Shown here: in pieces, positions 10,366-18,703 of the stretch | Numbering within the stretch: the first letter of the stretch is position 1 | How the letters are laid out: each line of letters starts with the position of its first letter | Assembly: GCF_035918095.1 (NCBI RefSeq) | Contig: NZ_CP109137.1 | Coordinates: 1,054,001-1,118,000 of the forward strand | Source of the DNA: Streptomyces sp. NBC_01750 | Lineage (GTDB): Bacteria > Actinomycetota > Actinomycetes > Streptomycetales > Streptomycetaceae | Reading direction: 5' to 3' | DNA: 64,000 nucleotides | Notes under the pieces: model-generated | The model's database searches: none | Told to the model about the DNA's origin: nothing | Seen by the model: the letters and a program-made list of their open reading frames with translations, nothing else | Translations under genes and position numbers: made by a program

Positions 10366-11691
10366 ATGTCCCCCTCACCCCCTGTCGCATCCAGCGGTCT
10401 GCTGCGCATGCGCGACTTCCGTCTCCTGTTGGCCGGCGCCGCGGCCGGTCAAGTCGGCGCCCAGGTCACCCTGGTCGCTCTCCCGCTGGTGGCGGTACTC
10501 GTGCTGAAGGCACCCGCGTTTCAGGTGGGACTGCTCACGGCTGCCGAGACCGCCGCGTTCCTCCTGATAGGGCTGCCTGCGGGTGCCTGGGTCGACCGGA
10601 TGAGAAAGCTCCCGCTGATGATCCGGGCCGATGCGGTGCGCGCCCTGACCATGGCGAGTGTCCCGCTGGCCGCAGTCGCCGGCGTACTGACGATGGCGCA
10701 GCTGTACGTCGTCGCTCTGGTCACCGGAGCCGCAACCGTCTTCTTCGATGTGGCCCACCAGAGCTACCTGCCCGAACTGCTGCCCAAGGAGCGGCTGATG
10801 GCGGGCAACGGCGCATTGGAGACGGTCCGCTCATCGGCCCACATCGCCGGACCGGGGCTCGGTGGCGGACTCGTACAAGTCCTCGGGGCGCATCTGGCGA
10901 TCGTGGCCGACGCGATCGGCTACGCCGTGTCCGCGCTGTTCCTGCTGGCCATGAAGCGGCCGCCCGAGAGCCGGCCCGAGCCGGTTCCGGGCGCGTCCCT
11001 GCGCAAGGACATCGGGGAAGGCCTCCGATTCGTGCTCGGCCACCCCTTGCTACGGGTCATCGCCGCAACGACCGGCCTCGGCAACTTCTTCACCGCGATG
11101 CTGATGGCCACTCAGACCATCTTCCTGGTACGGGTGATCGGCCTGCAGCCGGTCGCCGTCGGTCTGATGCTCTCCGCGTCCGCCGTGGGCGGACTCGTCG
11201 GTGCACTGAGCGCCGGCACGCTCGCCGGCCGCCTCGGACAGGCCCGCATCATCTGGCTCTCCGCCCTGGCAACCGGGCCGTTCGCACTGTTGTGGCCGCT
11301 GTCCGGACGGGGAGCCACCGCCGCCCTGTTCGCCATCGGCTCCGGCGTGGTCTCCTTCGGCGCGGTGGTCTACAACGTCGCCCAGGTCAGCTTCCGTCAG
11401 ACGCTCTGCCCGCCCCGACTGCTCGGCCGGATGAACGCCACGCTGCGCTTCCTTGTGTGGGGCACCCTGCCGCTCGGCGCCGTCGTGGGCGGCGCCGTCG
11501 CGGGCGCCTTCGATCCGCGCGCCGCACTCTGGGTCTGCGCGACCGGCTTCCTCGTCGTACCGCTGCCGTTGCTGCTCTCCCCCCTGCGCCGCGTGCGCGA
11601 TCTGCCGGCCGCTCCGGACGACACACAAGACCCGGAAGATCCGGCCATGTGCGACTCCGGCGCCCGGCCCGAGTCCATCGCCCTCGGCTGA
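10366..11691 (+). CDS. MFS exporter, EntS-like, associated with NRPS operon
   Basis: A 441-residue major-facilitator protein with about 12 hydrophobic segments. It opens with RMRDFRLLLAGAAAGQVGAQVT and has the motif-A-like loop GAWVDRMRKLPLMI between helices 2 and 3. The closest family by look is the EntS/MFS_3 group, which exports siderophores and macrolide-like compounds. Position 130 bp upstream of the first NRPS gene on the same strand suggests export of the peptide product or self-resistance. Start at 10366 is chosen for the GGTGAAGG site about 10 nt upstream; an in-frame ATG at 10336 is possible. Confidence 0.87.
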   Translation: MSPSPPVASSGLLRMRDFRLLLAGAAAGQVGAQVTLVALPLVAVLVLKAPAFQVGLLTAAETAAFLLIGLPAGAWVDRMRKLPLMIRADAVRALTMASVPLAAVAGVLTMAQLYVVALVTGAATVFFDVAHQSYLPELLPKERLMAGNGALETVRSSAHIAGPGLGGGLVQVLGAHLAIVADAIGYAVSALFLLAMKRPPESRPEPVPGASLRKDIGEGLRFVLGHPLLRVIAATTGLGNFFTAMLMATQTIFLVRVIGLQPVAVGLMLSASAVGGLVGALSAGTLAGRLGQARIIWLSALATGPFALLWPLSGRGATAALFAIGSGVVSFGAVVYNVAQVSFRQTLCPPRLLGRMNATLRFLVWGTLPLGAVVGGAVAGAFDPRAALWVCATGFLVVPLPLLLSPLRRVRDLPAAPDDTQDPEDPAMCDSGARPESIALG

Positions 11692-11820
11692 CTCGAAGCC
11701 CCCCGTTCCAGCTCCGGCCTGCGTGCCGGTCCTTTATTGCTGCCGTCCCGACCGAGCGTCATGGCGCGGCGTCCGACGCGCGGCCATGGCAGACACGACA
11801 GAGAGGACAGAGAGGACAAC

Positions 11821-13155
11821 GTGCGCCTCAGCATCACGGGCCAGTACATGGCTCGCTACCAACGCATCGCCGCCGACAACAGGGAAATCGATCTGCTGCC
11901 CGTCACCGGAGCTCAGCGGCGTTTCGTCCTGGTGCGCTCCCTGGACCCCTCCGGACGGCCGGACATCGTCCCGATGTTCTTCGCCTTCCCCCGCGGCACC
12001 GTGGATCCGGTACGGCTGCGAGCTGCCGCGAACCAGCTGGCCGCCCGGCACCCGGTGCTGCGCGCCCACCCGGAGGTGCTCCGCGGCACCCCCGTGCTTC
12101 GCCTGGCGGAGCCGGACGTACCGGTGGAACGCGTCGTTCGCGCGCCAGGCGAGGACGCGGCCACCACCGTGCGCCGAGCCCTGAACGCCTGGACTGCGCA
12201 GGGCTCGCCGCTGCGGCTCTACCTGGCCGAGGACGGACCGGATGCCGAGGAAGAGGTGCTCGCCGTCGTCCTGGACCACACCGCCTGCGACGGCCAGTCG
12301 CTGGCACGCATCGTCGAGGAGCTGAGCAGCGCCTACCGCGACGGGGTCGGCCCCGGAGAACTCGCGCCCGCCGAAGCGGCCGCGGAACTGGCCGCCTACC
12401 GGGACGCGGTCCTGATGCAGCTCGACGCCGAGCAGCACGCGGGGTCGTCCGCCGCGCTGGAGTACTGGGGCGGGCGGCTGCGGGAGGTGCGCGAACGCGC
12501 TCCGCTCCCCGGGCCGCAGGCTCCCGCCCCCGGCACGCTGCCCACCGGCGCGGCCGAACTGCGGCTGCCCGCTCCGGCTTCCGGCGCACCGTTCCCCGCG
12601 CTGCTCGACGCCTGCCGGGCAGCGGCCCGCGTCCTGTACGGAGCCGGTCATGTGTCACCGATCGGGTACCCATGGGGCGGCCGCCCGGCCGCCGCTGCGC
12701 CGGTGGTTGGCTGCTTCCTCAACACCGTTGTTTTCCCGGCCGGGACCGATGACACCCCCGACGGCCCGAACGGCGGTGAGCCCTTCGGCGCGGAGGCGAC
12801 GGCCACCGACTGGTGGGCCGACCTCGACCGGGCGGACACCCCCTTCGACGAAGTCGTGCACGCCGCCCGGTCGGCCGGGTCCCTGTGGTCGGGCCGACTG
12901 GACGGCCTGCTGACCGTCGACGACGCCCGTCGCCGTCCACCGCTGAGCCTGGGCGGAGTGGCAGGCCGCGAGATCCACATCGACGGCCGGCCGGTGCGCG
13001 CCCCGTTCGCCGTGTCCGTCACCCACGGGCCCGAACTCCACATCCGCATGGTGTGGGATCGCCATGTGCTCGACGACCACACGGCCGAAGACGGGTTCGG
13101 CGCCTTCTGTGCGGCCCTGCCCGCCCCGGAGCGAGCCGACGTCACCGTCGGCTGA
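11821..13155 (+). CDS. stand-alone NRPS condensation-domain protein
   Basis: A 444-residue protein consisting of one condensation-superfamily domain. It has the N-terminal LPVTGAQRRFVLVRSL segment, the active-site region VVLDHTACDGQSLARIVEEL, the latch-like PIGYPWGGRP and VGCFLNTVVFP. The canonical HHxxxDG motif reads DHTACDG: the second His and the DG are kept but the first His is Asp. It may act as starter acyltransferase, condensation partner for the A-PCP proteins, or have a non-canonical role. The GTG at 11821 follows AGAGAGGAC and fits the domain start better than upstream in-frame codons. It precedes the C-A-PCP gene by 214 bp. Confidence 0.85.
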   Translation: MRLSITGQYMARYQRIAADNREIDLLPVTGAQRRFVLVRSLDPSGRPDIVPMFFAFPRGTVDPVRLRAAANQLAARHPVLRAHPEVLRGTPVLRLAEPDVPVERVVRAPGEDAATTVRRALNAWTAQGSPLRLYLAEDGPDAEEEVLAVVLDHTACDGQSLARIVEELSSAYRDGVGPGELAPAEAAAELAAYRDAVLMQLDAEQHAGSSAALEYWGGRLREVRERAPLPGPQAPAPGTLPTGAAELRLPAPASGAPFPALLDACRAAARVLYGAGHVSPIGYPWGGRPAAAAPVVGCFLNTVVFPAGTDDTPDGPNGGEPFGAEATATDWWADLDRADTPFDEVVHAARSAGSLWSGRLDGLLTVDDARRRPPLSLGGVAGREIHIDGRPVRAPFAVSVTHGPELHIRMVWDRHVLDDHTAEDGFGAFCAALPAPERADVTVG

Positions 13156-13369
13156 ACGCCGCGGTCGTACAGGGACACGGCACACCGCCGAGCGGCACAC
13201 GGCCGGCGCACCGCACACCCCTCGAGCCACCGAGCCACCCCGAAGCCACCGAGCACAGCACGGCAGGACCGCGCGATCCGCGGACCGGCCTGCGAACCCC
13301 GGGTGGGGAGCACAACCGTGCCCCGACCCGCATCCGAAGAACCCGACCCGACAACCTCAGGGATCGCCC

Positions 13370-16300
13370 ATGCTTCCCCTCTCCTCGTCGCAGGAGATCG
13401 TCTGGCTGCACGAACAAGTGCAGCCCGGCAGCCGCGCCTACAACTTCACCGCCTCACTCGACCTGTGGGGGACGCTGGACACCGAGGCCCTGCGCCGCGG
13501 ACTCGCCGCCGCCCTCGACCGTCACCCCGGACTCCGCCTGGAACTCGTGGCCGTCCCCGGCGCGATGCCCGCCCAGCGGGCCGCCGACGCCTGTACGCCC
13601 CGCCTGCGCAGCGTGGATCTGACCGGGGAGGCCGACCCGGAGGCCGCGTTCGCCGAGCTGCTGCGCACCGAGGCCGAGACCCCTCTCGACACCTATGAGG
13701 CGCCGCTGCTGCGCTGGACCCTGGCGCGGCTCGCCGACGACCAGCACCGGCTCATCCACGTCGAGCACCACCTGATCCACGACGGGCACTCCTTCGCGAT
13801 CCTGCTGGGCGATGTCTTCACCGCCTACCGCGCCCATGTCCTCGGTGAGCCGGTCGCTCTGCCTCCCGCGACCTCGTACACGGACCATGTGCGTGCCCAG
13901 GCCGATGCCCGGGCCGACGACGCAGGAACCATCGAGCGACAGGCGAGCCTTGAGTACTGGGCCGACGAACTGCGGGGCGCCTCCCACGACATGCCGTTGC
14001 CCGGCCTGACCCGGCCCGGCGCCCGGCGCAGGCACCACGGCGGACAGCTGCGGCAATCGATCGGCGCGGATCTGACACAGCGGCTGCGCGCCCACACCCG
14101 CGAGCGCGGTCTGACCCCGTTCTCCACGCTGCTCGGGCTTTTCGCGGAACTCCTGCGCCGGCACAGCGGCCGCTCCCAGATGGTCGTCGGCACCGCCGTC
14201 GGCAACCGCCCTCGGGGATTCGAGGACGCCGTGGGCATGTTCGTCAACACGATCCCACTACGGCTTCGCCTGGACCCGAAAGCCCCGGCCGAGGACACCA
14301 TGGACGAGGTGACCGACACCCTCATCCGCGCTCTGCCGCATCAGGAAGTGCCGGTCCAGGAGTTGACCCGCGCACTGGCCCTGCACACCTCCGGCGCGGA
14401 CAACCCGCTGTTCAGCGTCATGTTCAGCGCGCACGACGCGGCACTGCCCGAGATCGAGGTGCCAGGCCTGGACATCACCCTGTTCGAAGGGTTCAACACC
14501 GGCACCACCCGATTCGACCTCGATGTCGTCCTGCTGCCCGACGACCGGCGTGGAGTGGGCCCCCGGCACGGGGCGCCCGGTATGACGCTGGTCTGGGACT
14601 ACGACGCCGACCTCTTCGGCGACGAAGTAGCGAAGCTGCTCGCCGAACGCTTCCTGGATCTGCTGCGCGCCTACCTGGACGCTCCCGCCACCGTGCTCGC
14701 CGACCTCGCCCTTCCGGCGACGGCCGACGATCCAGCACTGCACGCAGTCGCGCAGGGCCGGGACGCGCTCGACCCGGCCGCCGCCCACGACACCTCGCTG
14801 CCCGCGCTGCTGATCGGGGCCCGCCGGCTCACCTACGGCGACCTCGACGAGCAGGTCACCGCCCTCGCACAGCGGATGCGGGACGCCGGTGTGACGGCCG
14901 GTCAGCCGGTCGCCGCCGTACTGCCGCGCGGCGCCGACTCGGTGGTGACGCTGCTGGCCTGTCTACGGACCGGAGCCGTGTACTGCCCGCTCTCACCGTC
15001 CGACCCGGTCGCCCGTCTGGAACTGCTGCTCGAGCGGCTCGGCCCGGCGCTCGTGCTCACCTCCGCCGCCGCGGGGGCGAAGCTGCCCGCACACCTTCCG
15101 ACAGCGCGGATCGATGCCGCCTCTTTCCCCGCCGCGCGACCGGCCCCTGTGGTGGCCGGTGCGGCGTACATCATCCACACCTCGGGTTCGACCGGCATAC
15201 CCAAGCCGGTCGCGGTGGGCCGGGCGGCCCTGGAGAACCATCTGACCGGTGCGGCCGACCGGTTCGGCCTGGCCGCCGGTGACCGGGTGCTGCTGTTCGC
15301 CCAGCCCTCGTTCGACGTGGCGCTGGAAGAGGTCCTGCCCTCCCTGTATGCCGGTGCCTGCCTCGTCGTACCGGAGCGGGAAGTGCCCACCGGAGCAGAA
15401 CTCGCCGAGCTGCTGGCCGCCGCCCGGGTCACCGTCGCCAACCTCCCGACCAGCTACTTCCTCGCCACCCGCGAGGAGTTGCGGCCGGTGCTGCGCGAGC
15501 GCCGCTGGGCGCCGAGGCTGCTGGTACTCGGCGGCGAGCGCATCCCGGCGGATGCGATGCGCGGGTTCTTCGCCGACACCGACGCCGCCGTGTTCAACGT
15601 CTACGGAGTGACCGAAGCGGCGATCAGCTCGACCGTGTACGAGATCACCCGCGAGAACCTCGTGGACGGTGCGGAAATCCCCCTGGGCACCGAACTGCCC
15701 GGCGAGCGGATCCACGTCCTGGACGCGGCGCTGCGTCCACTGCCGGCCGGTGCGGTCGGTGAACTGGCCATCTCCGGCGCCGGTCTGGCCGAGGGGTACG
15801 TCGGCAACCCGGAGGCCACCGCGGCACGATTCGTACGGATCGAAGCACTGAACGGCGAGCGGGTCTACCTCACCGGCGACCTCGGCTACCGGGATCGCGA
15901 CGGGCTGCTGCACTTCCTGGGGCGCCGCGACAACCAGATCAAACTGCGGGGCTACCGCATCGAACTGGAGGAGGTGGAGGCCGCCGCATCGGCCGTGCTC
16001 GGCGGACGTTCCTGCGCCGTCGTACTGGACCGGGAAGCGGCCGGCGGACCGCGCCTGGTCGGCTTCCTGGAGAACTCCGACGAACAGCGGCCGTGGGACG
16101 AACAGGCGATGCACATCGAACTGAGCCGCCGTCTGCCGGGTGCCCTCGTACCCGGCCGATGGGCGCGGCTGGATGCCATGCCGACCCTGGCCGGCGGCAA
16201 GCCGAACCGAGTGGCGCTGGCCCGTCTGGCCGCTCAACTCGAGCCCACCGCACCGGCCGAGGAGAACGCCACGACCGAAACCGATCCCGCGGCATTCGCC

Positions 16301-16570
16301 GATCCGTCTCTGGCGCTGCTCGCCGAAGGCTGGCGCGAGGTGCTGGGTCACAGTCGGTTCACCGCCGCCTCCCACTTCTTCCGGACCGGCGGGCACTCGC
16401 TGCTCGCCGCGCAACTGGCGGCCTGGCTGGAACCCCGTATCGGCACACGGCCGCCGCTGCGGCTGCTCTTCCAGAACCCGGTCCTGTCCGACCAGGCGCG
16501 CGCCCTTGGCGCGCTCGACACGCCGACCGTTGCTGCCCACACCGCTACGACCACGCCGACGGAGTCGTGA
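13370..16570 (+). CDS. NRPS module C-A-PCP
   Basis: A 1066-residue non-ribosomal peptide synthetase. C domain: residues ~1-440 with intact HHLIHDG at 133-139. A domain: ~480-970 with core motifs IIHTSGSTGIPKP (A3), NVYGVTEAAI (A5), YLTGDLGYRDRDG (A7), LGRRDNQIKLRGYRIE (A8) and GGKPNR with the A10 Lys. PCP: FFRTGGHSLLAA supplies the phosphopantetheine Ser, ending near 1055. The ten-residue pocket read by eye is D-V-E-N-V-G-V-I-S-K, similar in pattern to the hydroxyornithine code D-M-E-N-L-G-L-I-N-K; ornithine-type specificity is therefore a guess. Start at 13370 follows TCAGGGAT and the domain begins at once. The stop overlaps the next ATG (ATGA). Confidence 0.94.
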   Translation: MLPLSSSQEIVWLHEQVQPGSRAYNFTASLDLWGTLDTEALRRGLAAALDRHPGLRLELVAVPGAMPAQRAADACTPRLRSVDLTGEADPEAAFAELLRTEAETPLDTYEAPLLRWTLARLADDQHRLIHVEHHLIHDGHSFAILLGDVFTAYRAHVLGEPVALPPATSYTDHVRAQADARADDAGTIERQASLEYWADELRGASHDMPLPGLTRPGARRRHHGGQLRQSIGADLTQRLRAHTRERGLTPFSTLLGLFAELLRRHSGRSQMVVGTAVGNRPRGFEDAVGMFVNTIPLRLRLDPKAPAEDTMDEVTDTLIRALPHQEVPVQELTRALALHTSGADNPLFSVMFSAHDAALPEIEVPGLDITLFEGFNTGTTRFDLDVVLLPDDRRGVGPRHGAPGMTLVWDYDADLFGDEVAKLLAERFLDLLRAYLDAPATVLADLALPATADDPALHAVAQGRDALDPAAAHDTSLPALLIGARRLTYGDLDEQVTALAQRMRDAGVTAGQPVAAVLPRGADSVVTLLACLRTGAVYCPLSPSDPVARLELLLERLGPALVLTSAAAGAKLPAHLPTARIDAASFPAARPAPVVAGAAYIIHTSGSTGIPKPVAVGRAALENHLTGAADRFGLAAGDRVLLFAQPSFDVALEEVLPSLYAGACLVVPEREVPTGAELAELLAAARVTVANLPTSYFLATREELRPVLRERRWAPRLLVLGGERIPADAMRGFFADTDAAVFNVYGVTEAAISSTVYEITRENLVDGAEIPLGTELPGERIHVLDAALRPLPAGAVGELAISGAGLAEGYVGNPEATAARFVRIEALNGERVYLTGDLGYRDRDGLLHFLGRRDNQIKLRGYRIELEEVEAAASAVLGGRSCAVVLDREAAGGPRLVGFLENSDEQRPWDEQAMHIELSRRLPGALVPGRWARLDAMPTLAGGKPNRVALARLAAQLEPTAPAEENATTETDPAAFADPSLALLAEGWREVLGHSRFTAASHFFRTGGHSLLAAQLAAWLEPRIGTRPPLRLLFQNPVLSDQARALGALDTPTVAAHTATTTPTES

Positions 16571-18654
16571 TGACCGAGATGCTGAATGACATGCCGACGG
16601 GGGCCGCGCCGATGACTGGGCGGTCTGCCGAGCCGATGACCGCGCCGATGACCGGGCGGTCTGCCGAGCCGATGACCGCGCCGATGACCGGGCGGTCTGC
16701 CGAGCCGATGACCGAGCCGATGACCGGGCGGTCTGCCGAGCCGATGACCGAGCAGACCTCCGCGCTGATGAACGGCCGTCAGGGCGCCCTGCCGAGCGTC
16801 GTACACGGCACGCCCCTTCCCGAAGCCACCGCCGCCGGAGTGCTCTCCCGCTTCGAGGAATGGGTACGCCGCGGCCCCGAGGCCCCCGCCGTGGTCGACG
16901 GGACCCGTACCTGGAGCTACCGGCAGCTGGACGAGGCGGCCGACGACGTCCTTCGCGCCCTGAGCGACCGGGTCCGCCCCGGCGACCTGGTCGGCGTCTG
17001 CCTGGACCGCTCGGCAGCGCTGGTCGTGACCGCGATCGCCCTCGCCCGGATCGGCGCGGTCTATCTCCCGCTGGGCCCCCGGCCCGGTGAGCGCCGCATC
17101 GACGCGGTCACCGAGGACGTCGCCGTGGTCTGTCTGATCGGCGACCCCACCGTGCTGCCCGCCCGCCATCAGGCCGCCGAGCAGATCGCGCTGCCGCTAC
17201 CGGGAGAGGGGACGAACGCCGCTCCGAAGGCCGTCGCGGCCTTCGCCTCTCCCGCAGCGAGCGCGCGCCCGGCTCCGCACGAAGCCTTCTACGCCGTGCT
17301 GACCTCCGGCTCCACCGGGCGGCCGAAGGCCGTCGCCGTCGCGGAACCCGCTCTGTCCACACTGCTGGACTGGTACCGCAACGAGACCGGCCTGGCGCCC
17401 GGCGACCGGCAGTCCCTGCTGATCGGTGTCGCGTTCGACCCGCATGTGATGGAACTGTGGGCCGGTCTGACGTCCGGCGCGGCCCTGGTTCCCGCACCGG
17501 ACGCTGTTCGCTGGGACCCGGCCGAACTCACCGCGTGGTGGCGCGACGCCGCCGTGACGGTGTGCGTCGTGGCCACTCCGATGGCCGAACCGGTGCTGGA
17601 CCGGCCCTGGCCCCATGACCTGGAGCTGCGTCACCTTGTTGTCGGCGGCGACCGGATGCGCCGACGCCCCGGTGCGGATGTGACCGCCACGGTGCACAAC
17701 GCGTACGGGCCGGCCGAGGCCGCCGTCGTCACCACCACCCACGCCATGCGCGCCACGGACCACGACGCGTGCGACGACACCGCGCCGTCGATCGGAACTC
17801 CGATCCCGGGCGCCACGGTCGTCGTCACCGCGGCGGACGGCCGTGTCGTCGCCCGCGGTGAGGCCGGTGAACTGTGCATCGGCGGCACGTGCCTGGCGCT
17901 CGGCTATCTCGACCCGGAGCTGACGGCACACCGGTTCACCGTCCCGCCCCCGGGAATCGACGCGGGGCGGACGGACCGTGTGTACCGGACCGGGGACCGG
18001 GTGCGGATGCTGGACGACGGCAGGCTGGAGTTCCTCGGCCGTCTCGACGATCAGGTGAAGATCAGCGGAGTACGGATCGAACCGGCCGAGGTGGAGGCCG
18101 CGCTCGAGCAGAACCCTTCGGTGCGCAGCGCGGTTGTCACCGCGCCCCGTTCCGCCGACGGCAGCGCCCGCCTGGTGGCGTACGTCCTGGCATCCGACGA
18201 AACGAGTTCTGACGCGCTGCTGTCCGCGGTACGGGCCTGGCTGCCCGAGCAGGCCGTGCCCTCGGCCGTGCGGATCCTGGACGCCTTCCCACTCGACGCC
18301 AACGGCAAGGTCGACCGTGCCCAACTGCTGAAGCAGGCCGCGGCCCCCGCACAGCCGATCGCCCGCGACAGCGCCACTGCCGACAACGGCGATGCGCACG
18401 ACAGCGCGACGGAGAGCGAGCGACTTGTCCTGCGGGTCGTGCGCGATCTGCTGGACAGCCCCGGTACCGAACTGGGCGACAACTTCACCGAGGCCGGCGG
18501 AACCTCGCTCGTCGCCTCGCGCCTGCTGACCGTGATCGAGCAGGAGACCGGAGTGCGTCTGCGCGCACCGGAGTTGCTCCGTCAGCCCGACCTTCGGGCA
18601 GTCGCGGCCGTACTCGACAAGCGCCGCGCCGCCGTCGGACCGGGGGTGGCCTGA
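16570..18654 (+). CDS. NRPS module A-PCP with repetitive N-terminal linker
   Basis: A 694-residue A-PCP protein lacking a condensation domain. The first ~75 residues are a repeat-built linker (four 12-residue PMTGRSAEPMT[A/E] units). The A domain follows, with VLTSGSTGRPKA (A3), NAYGPAEAAV (A5), YRTGDRVRM (A7), LGRLDDQVKISGVRIE (A8) and LDANGKVDR (A10 Lys present). The PCP motif FTEAGGTSLVAS has the attachment Ser in an unusual GGTS context. The pocket read by eye is D-P-M-V-V-G-A-V-V-K, which I cannot assign; Pro236 is unusual. It is translationally coupled to the upstream module (ATGA overlap). The condensation partner must come from another protein of the operon. Confidence 0.92.
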   Translation: MTEMLNDMPTGAAPMTGRSAEPMTAPMTGRSAEPMTAPMTGRSAEPMTEPMTGRSAEPMTEQTSALMNGRQGALPSVVHGTPLPEATAAGVLSRFEEWVRRGPEAPAVVDGTRTWSYRQLDEAADDVLRALSDRVRPGDLVGVCLDRSAALVVTAIALARIGAVYLPLGPRPGERRIDAVTEDVAVVCLIGDPTVLPARHQAAEQIALPLPGEGTNAAPKAVAAFASPAASARPAPHEAFYAVLTSGSTGRPKAVAVAEPALSTLLDWYRNETGLAPGDRQSLLIGVAFDPHVMELWAGLTSGAALVPAPDAVRWDPAELTAWWRDAAVTVCVVATPMAEPVLDRPWPHDLELRHLVVGGDRMRRRPGADVTATVHNAYGPAEAAVVTTTHAMRATDHDACDDTAPSIGTPIPGATVVVTAADGRVVARGEAGELCIGGTCLALGYLDPELTAHRFTVPPPGIDAGRTDRVYRTGDRVRMLDDGRLEFLGRLDDQVKISGVRIEPAEVEAALEQNPSVRSAVVTAPRSADGSARLVAYVLASDETSSDALLSAVRAWLPEQAVPSAVRILDAFPLDANGKVDRAQLLKQAAAPAQPIARDSATADNGDAHDSATESERLVLRVVRDLLDSPGTELGDNFTEAGGTSLVASRLLTVIEQETGVRLRAPELLRQPDLRAVAAVLDKRRAAVGPGVA
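16609..16752 (+). repeat. four tandem 36-bp repeats coding an NRPS linker
   Basis: Units 16609-16644, 16645-16680, 16681-16716 and 16717-16752 are near identical (differences only at one C/T and the last Ala/Glu codon). Each encodes PMTGRSAEPMT plus A or E. The repeat keeps frame and sits at the extreme N-terminus of the A-PCP protein. Confidence 0.95.
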
Positions 18655-18703
18655 GATGGCAACCGTCATGGCGAACACCACCGACCACAGGAAGGAAAGC
18701 CCA

